64,000 bases of DNA from Bacteroidota bacterium (GCA_020402865.1 JADBYT010000026.1:67001-131000); one strand, 5' to 3'; counted from the first letter of the stretch, positions 1-8,608 are shown. Numbers and translations: made by a program. Notes: generated by a model from the letters alone, not told the origin.

Positions 1-1275
1 ATTACTACACGTACCATCGAAATTTCGCTCGGTAAGGCATTCGATTACAAAGCCAACTATTCGCGCTACCTCGAACTTCGCAAAGAACGCCGTGATACGC
101 AAATGGCTGCGGCCAAAAACCAGCAGAAGTTTATTGATAAAACCGAGCAGCTTATTGATAAGTATCGTGCCAAAGCCAACAAGGCTTCGTTTGCGCAGTC
201 GCTCATTAAAAAGCTCGACAAGCTTGAAATTATTGAGGTTGACGATGAAGACAACCTTTCTATGCGTTTCCGTTTTCCGCCTGCGCCCCGTTCGGGCAAA
301 GTAGTGGTGGAGGCGCAGCGCGCAAAAAAAATGTATGGCGAGAAAACCATCTTCGCCGATGTGGATGTGATGATTGAACGCGGCGATCGGATTGCACTTG
401 TGGGGCGTAACGGCGAAGGTAAGTCCACTTTCAGCCGCCTCATTATGGGAGAAGCCGCTACCGATGGTTTTGTAAACGTAGGCCACAACGTAAACATCGG
501 CTATTTTGCGCAGGATGATGCCGATACGCTGGACGGCGACAAAACCGTGTTTGATACCATCGACGAAATTGCGCTTGGCGATGTACGCAAGCAGGTGCGC
601 GGCATTCTCGGGTCGTTTCTGTTCAGCGGCGATACCGTGGACAAAAAAGTAAAAGTGCTTTCGGGCGGCGAACGCACACGCCTTGCACTTTGCCGTTTGA
701 TGCTGCAGCCCTACAACCTGCTGCTGCTCGACGAACCTACCAACCACCTTGACATGCGCTCGAAAGAAGTGCTTAAAGGTGCGCTGATGAATTACGACGG
801 TACGCTCATTGTGGTATCACACGACCGCGATTTTCTTCAGGGACTTACCGGCAAGGTGCTTGAGTTCAGAAGTGGCCGTGTAAAAGAATACATCGGCGAT
901 GTGTACGACTTCCTGCGCGACAGGAAGATCGACAACTTTGCAGCGCTTGAGAAGAAAGACAATCCCTTTGTAAGCCAAACGCCCAAAGCCGAAACACCCA
1001 AGGCCGAAGCCGGCGAAAATGCCGCTCAGCGCGAGCAGAAGAAACTGCAGGAAAAAGAACTCCGCCAGATCAAAACCCGCGTAGCCCGTCTTGAAGAAGA
1101 AATCGGTAAACTCGAAGCCGAAATAAAAGTATTCGACGAGCAGCTTGCTGATCCCGAAAAGTATCAGAAACTCATTAACGATAAAGCTGCATTTGCCGAA
1201 TACGAGGCGAAACGCAAGCGGCTGGATAATGTGATGAACGAGTGGGAAGCGGCTTTGCTGGAACTGGAAGGGTAA
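1..1275 (+). CDS. ABC-F family ATPase, C-terminal part (5' end outside window)
   Basis: The reading frame is open from base 1, so the gene begins upstream; 424 codons are visible. The first ~75 residues match the inter-domain linker of ABC-F proteins (basic and Tyr-rich, with LELRKERR). A complete second ATPase domain follows: Walker A GRNGEGKS (visible residues 135-142), signature LSGGERTRLAL, and Walker B LLLLDEPTNHLD. The last ~70 residues, after an Ala/Pro/Glu-rich linker, form a charged coiled coil like the Uup-type C-terminal domain. ABC-F proteins are soluble and act on ribosomes (translation-factor or antibiotic-protection types) rather than in transport. Which subfamily this is cannot be decided without the first half. 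An ATG at 103 is internal to the linker and is not the start. A terminator follows directly. Confidence 0.93.
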   Translation: MTTRTIEISLGKAFDYKANYSRYLELRKERRDTQMAAAKNQQKFIDKTEQLIDKYRAKANKASFAQSLIKKLDKLEIIEVDDEDNLSMRFRFPPAPRSGKVVVEAQRAKKMYGEKTIFADVDVMIERGDRIALVGRNGEGKSTFSRLIMGEAATDGFVNVGHNVNIGYFAQDDADTLDGDKTVFDTIDEIALGDVRKQVRGILGSFLFSGDTVDKKVKVLSGGERTRLALCRLMLQPYNLLLLDEPTNHLDMRSKEVLKGALMNYDGTLIVVSHDRDFLQGLTGKVLEFRSGRVKEYIGDVYDFLRDRKIDNFAALEKKDNPFVSQTPKAETPKAEAGENAAQREQKKLQEKELRQIKTRVARLEEEIGKLEAEIKVFDEQLADPEKYQKLINDKAAFAEYEAKRKRLDNVMNEWEAALLELEG

Positions 1276-1305
1276 GCGAGTAGGTTGATTTTCGTTTCTG
1301 TATAT

Positions 1306-1338
1306 AAATCGTCTTCCATTTGGGAGACGATTTTTTTT
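1306..1338 (+). terminator. Intrinsic terminator after the ABC-F gene
   Basis: A 12-bp stem, AAATCGTCTTCC (1306-1317) with GGGAGACGATTT (1322-1333), contains one G-T pair and has loop ATTT. It runs into eight consecutive T (1331-1338) about 30 bases after the stop codon. Confidence 0.85.
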
Positions 1339-1450
1339 GTGCAGTATTTGTAAATTTTAATTTTCTTTTTAAAATTAAATTATTCAATTGTAAACGTTTT
1401 TATTCGATTAAATCGCATTGGTTATTCTAAATTGTCTTAAAACAAAAATC

Positions 1451-2503
1451 ATGAAAAATATTCGATTATTTTTTCTGCTGTTTGCCGTGTTTTTGATCGG
1501 TATTCATTCCTGTCGTAAAGAACCTCAAACTCTAAAGAATAGCAAAGCCAATCTGTCAAGACAAAGCAATTGTCAGATTGAAGTAAGTTCAGTGTGTGGC
1601 AATACCATGCTTTCGTTTCCTTCCCAAGCGGCTTATGACTATGCTTACGATTGTTTGTTTGAGGAGTACGAAACCTGGAACGACAATTTCGATGCTCAAT
1701 ATGCAAATCTGAACGACGAAGATTTGAACGATCTGATAGAAGCCACCGGCTGGGAGGAAGAACAAACACTCATTGATTTTGAAAACAGTCAGGGGCTGTA
1801 TTCCCTTCGCACAAAACTTCGTGCCGATGAATTGGTGTGGCTTGCCACCGGCACGTTCGACCCGCTTACCGATCCTAATAATCATTATGTGGATGATCCG
1901 GTAGAACAGGCGTTGCTTAACGATAAAGGGATGATTATGATTGACGGGGAAATATTTATTTACCGGGAAGATGGTTCTATTTACCGAATCACCAATGGTG
2001 ATTGTAATCTGGCATTGAGTGTGGCTACGGATCCGGCTTCGGTGAGTGATCCGAATGTGGTGGTGGTTGCTGCTGCAGGTAATTCTACCGATGAATGTAA
2101 ATCTGAAGCAAGAAATAACCGCGATACTGTTTGGGGAGCCGATCCTAATAAAATGTATAAGTGGTATTTGAAATTCAAAAGAGGGGGAACTCAGTCGATA
2201 GCGTGCGCTAAAATTGTTAATTTTAAAAGAAAAAGTAACACATCTGACTGGAAAAAATTCAGAACAATGTGCGATGTGGAAGTGAGCGGTTATGCTCGAC
2301 AAGCGGACTCTTGCGGAACTCAGGAGGAATTTAGTGTAGGTTGCCCTCGTGTGCTTAGGACACAAAATTATTGTGCGCCTAAAAAACGAATAAGGAGAAC
2401 CGGAAATTCAAAACTTGGCAGAATCGCTAAGATTAAAAGACTGGATGTTGCCGGATATTATGAGGCCGGTGGTACAGTTTCACGCAGATATCTAACGTGG
2501 TAA
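1451..2503 (+). CDS. Hypothetical lipoprotein, 350 aa
   Basis: Starting at 1451, the protein opens with a lipoprotein signal peptide (MKNIRLFFLLFAVFLIG, then IHSC with Cys21 as the probable lipidated residue). The frame can be extended to 1418, but those 11 residues would precede a clean signal peptide, so 1451 is preferred. The middle is acidic (many Asp, Glu and Asn). The last ~130 residues switch to a strongly basic, Cys-rich segment with at least six cysteines, which could form disulfides in the periplasm or outside the cell. I recognise no family. The next gene starts one base after the stop, so the two are probably co-transcribed. Base composition is more AT-rich than the his operon that follows. 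Confidence 0.75.
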   Translation: MKNIRLFFLLFAVFLIGIHSCRKEPQTLKNSKANLSRQSNCQIEVSSVCGNTMLSFPSQAAYDYAYDCLFEEYETWNDNFDAQYANLNDEDLNDLIEATGWEEEQTLIDFENSQGLYSLRTKLRADELVWLATGTFDPLTDPNNHYVDDPVEQALLNDKGMIMIDGEIFIYREDGSIYRITNGDCNLALSVATDPASVSDPNVVVVAAAGNSTDECKSEARNNRDTVWGADPNKMYKWYLKFKRGGTQSIACAKIVNFKRKSNTSDWKKFRTMCDVEVSGYARQADSCGTQEEFSVGCPRVLRTQNYCAPKKRIRRTGNSKLGRIAKIKRLDVAGYYEAGGTVSRRYLTW

Positions 2504-2504
2504 A

Positions 2505-3266
2505 ATGAGTAAATTGTGGTGTTCTCCTTTCTTTTTGTTAGTGATTTTGTCTGGAATGTCAACTTTTCTTAACGGACAAACATTTGCTCTGGGTTTAACA
2601 GGTGCAGGAGGCATGGTATCTAAAACGAAGCCTGTAACTGCGAATGGAATTTTTGCTCCACGCCTCACACAACCATTGATTGCACAGGGTGGCATTTATT
2701 TGCAGGTTGATCTTGCAGATGTTTTTTTTATAAGATTAAGCGGGCAGTTTACGGCTGTTCAATATGGAGTAAATGTTGAATTTGATCCGTCATTGCAACC
2801 GGAGGTGCCTTTTAAAGTTAATTCCGAAAATAGATTTTGGCTAAACGGTTTGCAGCCCGAATTGCGAATTGGATATTCTTTTCCCCTGAATTCGCAACGT
2901 AAACTTTTTTTAATGGCAGGATTTGGTCGCAGATTCAATTATTCAACAGCTAATGTATATTCATTTGTAATGGGGCTTCCTTCGGGGCAGGGATTGCTCT
3001 GTTATGAGGAAACATTCGATAGTAACGAAAGTCGTGTACCTGTTTTGTCTTTTGGTTTAGAATATCCAATCACGCTAGGTGTGAATTATACGATTTTTAT
3101 AGGTTTGGAGTATCAATATGCTCGTTCTTCTTCAAGTCAGGTGAATTATGAATTTTTTCCAGCACGATCAGTTAGTTATTCTTCAGGTAATTATGGAATA
3201 TCACCTCACCATGCAAGTTTACGTCTGTCATTACCGGTTCTTTGGTGGAAGAAAAAAACAGATTGA
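2505..3266 (+). CDS. Outer-membrane beta-barrel-like protein, 253 aa
   Basis: The protein has an N-terminal signal peptide (about 24 residues, ending near FLNGQ), then alternating aromatic and small residues in strand-length runs such as the LRIGYSF and FIGLEYQYA types. This is the pattern of small Bacteroidota outer-membrane barrels. I cannot assign a specific family or function. It starts one base after the stop of the upstream lipoprotein gene (TAA-A-ATG), suggesting a two-gene unit. The coding sequence is visibly AT-rich, with TTT, AAA and AAT codons common, unlike the his/trp genes downstream. An outer-membrane partner for the preceding lipoprotein is a reasonable inference but is not shown. 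Confidence 0.72.
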   Translation: MSKLWCSPFFLLVILSGMSTFLNGQTFALGLTGAGGMVSKTKPVTANGIFAPRLTQPLIAQGGIYLQVDLADVFFIRLSGQFTAVQYGVNVEFDPSLQPEVPFKVNSENRFWLNGLQPELRIGYSFPLNSQRKLFLMAGFGRRFNYSTANVYSFVMGLPSGQGLLCYEETFDSNESRVPVLSFGLEYPITLGVNYTIFIGLEYQYARSSSSQVNYEFFPARSVSYSSGNYGISPHHASLRLSLPVLWWKKKTD

Positions 3267-3482
3267 TTCTATTTTGAGGCAAGAAGCATCCTCTCTTTGA
3301 TCTTTGACTTGATTGTTATTTGTGACAATAAGTGAGGTGGGAGTTGAATGCATTGTTAGGAATGATTTATTCGGAATCTCTTATTGAAAGGGTCTGGAAA
3401 AGCCGTTGTTGATTTTCTTTTGTGATAACTATTTGTAAAGTATGTATAGTACTAATAGTATCTTGGATACTGATGTTTCAGG

Positions 3483-3510
3483 TGTTTGATGCCTATTTTT
3501 GCATCAAACA
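3483..3510. repeat. 10-bp inverted repeat upstream of the frameshifted gene
   Basis: TGTTTGATGC (3483-3492) and GCATCAAACA (3501-3510) are perfect inverted arms around an 8-base AT-rich spacer, ending 7 bases before the ATG at 3518. The spacer region contains TATTTTTG (3494-3501), which fits the Bacteroidota -7 box TAnnTTTG, but no -33 TTG lies at the right distance. It may be an operator or an mRNA hairpin at the start codon. The rest of 3267-3482 shows nothing I can name. Confidence 0.45.
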
Positions 3511-3517
3511 AAAACAC

Positions 3518-4025
3518 ATGAAAACAAAAGTTTTGATATTGTTTTTTTACCCTGTTTACAGGCGTAAATCTTATCCACGCACAAGACTATAAAACTGCAA
3601 TAGGTGTGCGTGGTGGTTTTTACAACGGATTAAGTGCGAAGCACTATCTGAACAACAAACTTGCTCTCGAAGGTTTGCTCACCACACGCTGGTATGGTTT
3701 TATGGCAACCGGATTTATTGAAGGATCGCGGCAGTTAAAGGTTGAGCGTTTACGCGCGTATGCCGGTTTGGGTGCGCACGTTAGTTCGTGGAACAGCGCG
3801 TATTACTATTCCTACAATAGTCCTTACTACAACAATGGCCGTTTTCTTACATTCGGAGCCGATGCCATTTTGGGTGTGGAATACACCACCGAAGTATTGC
3901 CGCTCAATTTTGCGCTTGATCTGCATCCGCTTGCAGATTTTACCGAATATGGTATGAATCTTTACATTGATGTAGGCCTTTCGATACGCTGGGTAATGCG
4001 CAATGCCGACGGGAGCCGGAATTAA
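3518..4025 (+). pseudogene. Small outer-membrane protein gene with a one-base frameshift in its signal peptide
   Basis: An ATG at 3518 opens MKTKVLILFF and then goes out of frame and stops at TAA (3590-3592). The long downstream frame, up to the stop at 4025, continues as TLFTGVNLIHAQDYKTAIGV if one T is removed from the seven-T run at 3542-3548. The repaired product is 168 aa: a classic signal peptide ending IHAQ, then a beta-barrel-like protein rich in Tyr and Gly. As the sequence stands, only the part from a GTG near 3606 is open, without a signal peptide. The cause may be a sequencing error in the homopolymer, a true mutation, or slippage-based switching. No specific family is recognised. 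Confidence 0.7.
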
Positions 4026-4039
4026 TTTTAGCGGTATAA

Positions 4040-4070
4040 TTTGGAAATTACAATCAACCTCCTAATTTTG
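4040..4070 (+). promoter_or_regulatory. Promoter of the his operon (Bacteroidota type)
   Basis: TTTG (4040-4043), exactly 19 bases, then TAATTTTG (4063-4070) matches the primary sigma-factor consensus of Bacteroidota (TTTG-N19-TAnnTTTG). Transcription would start near 4075, leaving only about 6-8 bases before the ATG of the leader peptide. Confidence 0.8.
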
Positions 4071-4082
4071 CATCCGCATACC

Positions 4083-4145
4083 ATGCAGGCACTCGTTCAC
4101 ATCCATCATCATCACGCAACCGCAACGCGGGTGGCTGTGCATTGA
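4083..4145 (+). CDS. hisL: His operon leader peptide, 20 aa
   Basis: The peptide reads MQALVHIHHHHATATRVAVH and stops at TGA (4143-4145). Six of 20 residues are His, five of them at codons 6-11 (4098-4115), as expected of a regulatory leader whose translation reports charged tRNA-His. It lies between a strong promoter and an intrinsic terminator, and hisG follows. The peptide itself needs no function; ribosome stalling on the His codons controls the terminator. The identification rests on codon content and position, not on homology. Confidence 0.92.
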   Translation: MQALVHIHHHHATATRVAVH

Positions 4146-4182
4146 TGGTTCTGAAGGAGAATCTCATTTAAAGCCCACCCGC
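4120..4182 (+). promoter_or_regulatory. His attenuator: alternative hairpins 1:2 and 2:3
   Basis: Segment 1:2 is CCGC (4120-4123) with GCGG (4127-4130), lying just downstream of the His codons. Segment 2:3 is GCGGGTGG (4127-4134), perfectly complementary to CCACCCGC (4175-4182), which overlaps the 5' arm of the terminator. A ribosome stalled at 4098-4115 would cover segment 1 and free segment 2 to pair with 3, blocking the terminator. All three pairings are visible in the sequence; the mechanism is inferred from known enterobacterial attenuators. Confidence 0.85.
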
Positions 4183-4197
4183 AAGGTGGGCTTTTTT
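4171..4197 (+). terminator. Attenuator terminator in front of hisG
   Basis: A 9-bp stem, AAGCCCACC (4171-4179) with GGTGGGCTT (4185-4193), has loop CGCAA and is followed by a T run to 4197. It ends 22 bases before the hisG ATG. It would stop transcription when histidine is plentiful. Confidence 0.9.
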
Positions 4198-4218
4198 ATT
4201 TTCAATCCAATCGAACTT

Positions 4219-5079
4219 ATGTCAGCAAAACTTCGCATTGCCATTCAGAAATCAGGCCGTCTCAATGAAGACTCCATTCGCCTCTTGCGCGAATGTGGCA
4301 TTGAGTTTAACAATGGTCAGCAAAAACTAAAAGCCGAGGCGCACAATTTTCCGCTCGAAGTATTTTTTCTGCGCGATGATGATATTCCGCAGTATGTGGA
4401 AGATGGCGTGGCTGATATTGGTATAGTGGGCGAGAACGTACTGCTTGAAAAAGGCCGTAAAGTGAAACTGATAGAACGGCTTGGTTTCGGGAAATGCCGT
4501 TTATCGCTGGCTATTCCGCGCAACGAAAAATACAAATCGGTAAACGATCTCGACGGAAAACGTATTGCCACTTCGTATCCCAATTTGCTGAAACGTTTTC
4601 TGAAAAAGCAACAAATCAAAGCCGAGATTCACGAAATAAGCGGCTCGGTTGAAATTGCGCCGGGCATTGGCCTTGCTGATGCCATCTGCGATCTGGTGAG
4701 TTCGGGAAGCACGCTTCTCACCAACGGCTTGCGGGAAGTGGAAACTGTGCTTCAGTCTGAAGCGGTGCTGGTGGCTAATGCAAATCTCAATGAGGCACAA
4801 CAGCGGATTCTTGAACGTTTGCTGTTTCGCTTGCATGCCGTGCGCAAGGCCCGGCACAACAAGTATATTTTGCTCAATGCGCCTGATGAACAATTACCCG
4901 AAATCATTTCACTCATTCCCGGAATGAAAAGTCCTACCATTCTGCCGCTTGCCAAAAAAGGCTGGAGTTCGGTACATTCGGTGATACAGGAAGATGAGTT
5001 TTGGGATAGTATCGAACGCCTCAAAGCCGCCGGGGCAGAAGGAATTCTGGTGGTGCCCATCGAAAAAATGATCTTGTAA
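4219..5079 (+). CDS. hisG: ATP phosphoribosyltransferase (long form)
   Basis: HisG catalyses the first, committed step of histidine synthesis, joining ATP and PRPP. The 286-residue protein starts MSAKLRIAIQKSGRL and has the GIVGENVLLE and SGSTLLTNGL-type motifs of the PRPP/ATP site. Its length and C-terminal region (about residues 215-286, including the IPGMKSPTI stretch) mark the long form with its own regulatory ACT-like domain, which is allosterically inhibited by histidine and does not need HisZ. The frame extends upstream to 4186, but that start would lie inside the attenuator terminator, so the ATG at 4219 is chosen. Its stop overlaps the hisD start by one base. Confidence 0.97.
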   Translation: MSAKLRIAIQKSGRLNEDSIRLLRECGIEFNNGQQKLKAEAHNFPLEVFFLRDDDIPQYVEDGVADIGIVGENVLLEKGRKVKLIERLGFGKCRLSLAIPRNEKYKSVNDLDGKRIATSYPNLLKRFLKKQQIKAEIHEISGSVEIAPGIGLADAICDLVSSGSTLLTNGLREVETVLQSEAVLVANANLNEAQQRILERLLFRLHAVRKARHNKYILLNAPDEQLPEIISLIPGMKSPTILPLAKKGWSSVHSVIQEDEFWDSIERLKAAGAEGILVVPIEKMIL

Positions 5080-6371
5080 TGCAGTTGCTCATTAATCCGT
5101 CTCCCGCGCAGTGGCCCGAAATTCTTGCCCGGCCTGAAACCGATGCGCTGCAGCTTGAACCAGCCGTGCAGGGAATACTTGATGCCGTGCGCGCCGAAGG
5201 TGATGCCGCTGTAACACGTTTCACTGAAAAGTTTGATGGTGTGAAACGCACTGATTTTCGCGTACCGGACGAAGCGTTTGAAGAAGCAGCCCGCTTGCTT
5301 GGCGATGATCTCAAGGCTGCCATTCGTCTTGCCGCCCAAAATATCCGCACCTTTCACGCTGCACAGCTTGGCAACGAACCTGTGGTAGAAACCATGCCCG
5401 GCGTGTTGTGCAGCAGGCGCAGCGTAGCCATTGAGCGTGTGGGGCTTTACATACCCGGCGGCACAGCGCCTTTGTTTTCAACGGTGCTCATGCTGGGTAT
5501 TCCGGCGCAGCTGGCGGGGTGCCGCGAAGTGATACTTTGCACGCCACCGCAGCAAAACGGCAACGTACATCCGGCGGTGTTGTATGCGGCGCAGTGTTGC
5601 GGCATCAGCAACGTGTTTGCAGTTGGCGGCGTGCAGGCCATTGCGGCTATGGCGTTTGGCACCGGAAGCATTGCGAAGACATACAAAATATTTGGCCCCG
5701 GCAATCAGTATGTAACCTGTGCCAAACGCCTGCTTGCTCGTAACGGTATTGCCATAGACATGCCTGCCGGGCCTTCGGAAGTGGCTGTGCTGGCCGATGA
5801 TACGGTGCCAGCATCTTTTGTGGCGGCTGATTTACTTGCCCAGGCCGAACACGGTGCAGATAGTCAGGTGCTGCTGGTGAGTACAGATGTAACCGTACTC
5901 GAAAACGTGCAGCGCGAAATTGCCACACAGCTGGCACAACTTCCGCGCCGAAGTTTAGCCGAAGCCGCGTTGCAGCACAGCCGTTTTGTTGCTGTGCCCG
6001 ATGAGCGCACGGCCATGCAGCTGCTCAACAGCTATGCGCCCGAACACCTTATTCTTGCCTGCCGTAATGCCGAACAGCTTTGCAATGAGGTTGTGAATGC
6101 AGGCTCCGTGTTTGTGGGCGCATGGTCGCCGGAGAGTGTGGGCGATTATGCATCAGGCACCAACCATACACTGCCCACCAACGGCTTTGCCACAGCATGG
6201 AGCGGTGTGTCGGTTGACAGCTTCGTGAAAAAAATAACGTTTCAGCAGCTTTCTCCGCAAGGCCTGCAGCAAATTGGCCCTGCCGTAGAGCAGCTGGCCG
6301 AAGCCGAAGGGCTACAGGCGCACCGCAATGCCGTTACGGTAAGGCTCAACTACTTATCTTCATTGCTTTAA
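5079..6371 (+). CDS. hisD: Histidinol dehydrogenase
   Basis: This zinc enzyme oxidises histidinol to histidine in two NAD-dependent steps, the last of the pathway. The 430-residue length is normal for HisD. Visible motifs are IPGGTAPLFSTVLML (NAD-binding region), the PAGPSEVAVLAD signature, AQAEHGADSQ (zinc-ligand Gln and His), YAPEHL (catalytic Glu-His), GDYASGTNH (zinc-ligand Asp) and a C-terminal AHRNAV His. The start ATG overlaps the hisG stop (TAATG), indicating translational coupling. Three bases separate its stop from hisC. Confidence 0.98.
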   Translation: MQLLINPSPAQWPEILARPETDALQLEPAVQGILDAVRAEGDAAVTRFTEKFDGVKRTDFRVPDEAFEEAARLLGDDLKAAIRLAAQNIRTFHAAQLGNEPVVETMPGVLCSRRSVAIERVGLYIPGGTAPLFSTVLMLGIPAQLAGCREVILCTPPQQNGNVHPAVLYAAQCCGISNVFAVGGVQAIAAMAFGTGSIAKTYKIFGPGNQYVTCAKRLLARNGIAIDMPAGPSEVAVLADDTVPASFVAADLLAQAEHGADSQVLLVSTDVTVLENVQREIATQLAQLPRRSLAEAALQHSRFVAVPDERTAMQLLNSYAPEHLILACRNAEQLCNEVVNAGSVFVGAWSPESVGDYASGTNHTLPTNGFATAWSGVSVDSFVKKITFQQLSPQGLQQIGPAVEQLAEAEGLQAHRNAVTVRLNYLSSLL

Positions 6372-6374
6372 ACT

Positions 6375-7427
6375 ATGTCCGACTTCAATTTTCAGCAACT
6401 GCTGCGCAGCAATATTCGTAATCTGGTGCCTTACTCTTCAGCCCGGGCTGAGTTTAAGGGCAAGGCATCTGTATGGCTTGATGCCAACGAAAACGCCTGG
6501 GGATCGCCGGGAAAAGAGGCATACAACCGCTATCCCGATCCGATGCAGATGAAGCTGAAACAAAAACTCAGCAGCATCAAAGGATTATTGCCCGATTGCA
6601 TGTTTATCGGAAACGGTAGCGATGAGGCAATAGATCTGCTCTATCGTGCCTGCTGCAATCCCGGTAAAGACAATGTAATTGTTTGTCCGCCCACCTACGG
6701 TATGTACGAAGTGAGCGCAAACATTAATGATGTAGAAGTAAGAAGCATTCCTCTGCTTCCCGATTTTCAGCTTGATCTCGAACGTATTTCGGAGGCTGTA
6801 GATGAACACACCAAACTCATCTTCCTCTGTTCGCCAAATAATCCCACGGGTAATTGTCTCGAGAGAGAAGATGTGGAAATTGTGCTGAATAATTTCAATG
6901 GTTTGGTGGTGGTAGATGAAGCTTATATCAATTATGCCCGTTACCGCAGTTTTATCCCTGATTTAACTGAATATCCGAATCTGGTTGTGTTGCAAACACT
7001 TTCTAAAGCATGGGGGCTTGCAGGTTTGCGTGTAGGTATGGCATTTGCTTCGCCGGAAATAATTGAAGTGCTTAACCAGATCAAACCGCCTTATAATATA
7101 AGCGAAGCCACACAGCTACTTGCCCTGGAAGCATTGGAGCACTATACGCTGGTGAATACCCAGATCAAAAAAACGGTGGAGGAGCGTGAAATTCTTGTAC
7201 AGCGTATTGCAGGATTATCGTTTGTGCAAAAAGTATATCCATCGGATGCTAATTTTCTTCTGGTAAAAATGGACGATCCCAAACGCGTGTACAAATTGCT
7301 GGTAGATGCCGGTATTGTAGTGCGTGACCGCTCGTCGCAGCAGGGTTGCGAAGGTTGTTTGCGAATCACTGTAGGTACACCGGAGGAAAATATGCGACTT
7401 ATGGATGCGTTGAAAGCAATGGAGTAA
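6375..7427 (+). CDS. hisC: Histidinol-phosphate aminotransferase
   Basis: This PLP enzyme converts imidazole-acetol phosphate to histidinol phosphate. The protein has 350 residues, the normal length. Fold-type I aminotransferase landmarks are the N-terminal NENAWGSP substrate-binding motif, SPNNPTGN, the DEAYINY aspartate/tyrosine, LSKAWGLAGLRVG with the PLP-binding Lys, and LRITVGTPEEN with the substrate-carboxylate Arg near the C-terminus. It lies between hisD and hisB in the usual order, with 47 bases before hisB. Confidence 0.97.
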   Translation: MSDFNFQQLLRSNIRNLVPYSSARAEFKGKASVWLDANENAWGSPGKEAYNRYPDPMQMKLKQKLSSIKGLLPDCMFIGNGSDEAIDLLYRACCNPGKDNVIVCPPTYGMYEVSANINDVEVRSIPLLPDFQLDLERISEAVDEHTKLIFLCSPNNPTGNCLEREDVEIVLNNFNGLVVVDEAYINYARYRSFIPDLTEYPNLVVLQTLSKAWGLAGLRVGMAFASPEIIEVLNQIKPPYNISEATQLLALEALEHYTLVNTQIKKTVEEREILVQRIAGLSFVQKVYPSDANFLLVKMDDPKRVYKLLVDAGIVVRDRSSQQGCEGCLRITVGTPEENMRLMDALKAME

Positions 7428-7474
7428 ACCACCGGATATACAATAACCAGCACTGAATCCATATCATTCATTAC

Positions 7475-8608
7475 ATGAAAATGAGTAACCAGAAAAAACG
7501 TATTCTCTTTATCGACCGTGATGGTACGCTGATTAAAGAACCACCTGTTGATTTTCAGATTGACAGTTTTGAAAAACTGGAATTTCTTCCCGGAGTGTTT
7601 ACGTGGCTGGGAAAGATTGCGCGTGAACTTGATTTTGAACTGGTAATGGTAACCAATCAGGATGGCTTGGGCACGGCTTCATTTCCTGAACATACATTCT
7701 GGCCGGTACATGAGTTGATGATGAAAACGCTTGCCGGCGAAGATATTCAGTTCAGGAGTGTGCATATTGATGTGAGTTTTGCGCACGAGGGAAAACCTAG
7801 CCGAAAGCCGGGTACTGCAATGCTTGTGGATTACCTGAACGGCGAATTTGATCTTGAAAATTCGTTTGTGATCGGTGATCGCATTACCGATGTTTTGCTG
7901 GCAAAAAATCTTGGCGCACAGGCAATATTCATCCGCAATTACGATTCGCCCGAAGGGCATGAGCCGGATATTGCGCTCACAGCCACACACTGGCGTGATA
8001 TTTACGATTTTCTGCGCATGCCTGACCGTAAAGTGACGCACGCGCGTAAAACGCTTGAAACCGATATTCAGCTTACGCTCAGTCTCGATGGAACCGGTAT
8101 TTCTTCAATAAGCACCGGCATAGGCTTTTTTGATCACATGCTTGATCAGCTTGCGCGACACGGCATGATCGATCTCACGCTCAAAGCACAAGGTGATTTG
8201 CACATCGACGAGCATCACACCATCGAAGACACTGCAATTGCACTTGGCGAAGCCGTGAACAAAGCACTGGGCGATAAACGCGGCATTGAGCGTTATGCCG
8301 CCGAACGGATACTGCCTATGGATGATTGTCTGGCACAGGTAGCTGTTGATTTTGGTGGCAGACCCTGGCTGGTGTGGGACGCCGAATTCAAACGCGAGAA
8401 GATTGGCGATTTCCCGGCAGAGATGTTTATGCACTTCTTCAAATCCTTTAGTGATGCGGCACGATGCAACCTGAACATCAAAGCGGAAGGGCAAAATGAG
8501 CATCATAAAATCGAAATTATTTTCAAAGCATTTGCCAAGTGCATACGTGATGCCGTGCGCCGTGACCCCCGGAACAATAAATTGCCAAGCACCAAAGGCA
8601 TGCTGTAA
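7475..8608 (+). CDS. hisB: Bifunctional histidinol-phosphatase / imidazoleglycerol-phosphate dehydratase
   Basis: The 377-residue length fits the fused enzyme. The N-terminal ~165 residues are a HAD phosphatase (DRDGT nucleophile motif, [22 protein letters not shown]) that dephosphorylates histidinol phosphate. The C-terminal ~195 residues are the dehydratase ([43 protein letters not shown]), with the His/Glu manganese ligands that open imidazoleglycerol phosphate. ATGs at 7475 and 7481 are both possible starts; the choice changes only two residues. No terminator is seen before the trp leader, so his transcripts could read into trpL. Confidence 0.97.
   Translation: MKMSNQKKRILFIDRDGTLIKEPPVDFQIDSFEKLEFLPGVFTWLGKIARELDFELVMVTNQDGLGTASFPEHTFWPVHELMMKTLAGEDIQFRSVHIDVSFAHEGKPSRKPGTAMLVDYLNGEFDLENSFVIGDRITDVLLAKNLGAQAIFIRNYDSPEGHEPDIALTATHWRDIYDFLRMPDRKVTHARKTLETDIQLTLSLDGTGISSISTGIGFFDHMLDQLARHGMIDLTLKAQGDLHIDEHHTIEDTAIALGEAVNKALGDKRGIERYAAERILPMDDCLAQVAVDFGGRPWLVWDAEFKREKIGDFPAEMFMHFFKSFSDAARCNLNIKAEGQNEHHKIEIIFKAFAKCIRDAVRRDPRNNKLPSTKGML

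Noticed and set aside
1589-2365. 258-codon minus-strand frame opposite the first lipoprotein
   Set aside because: No signal peptide at its start and no family; the plus frame has a lipoprotein signal and is coupled to the next gene.
4186-4218. Upstream in-frame start of hisG
   Set aside because: It lies in the 3' arm of the attenuator terminator; MSAKLRIAIQ at 4219 is the family N-terminus.
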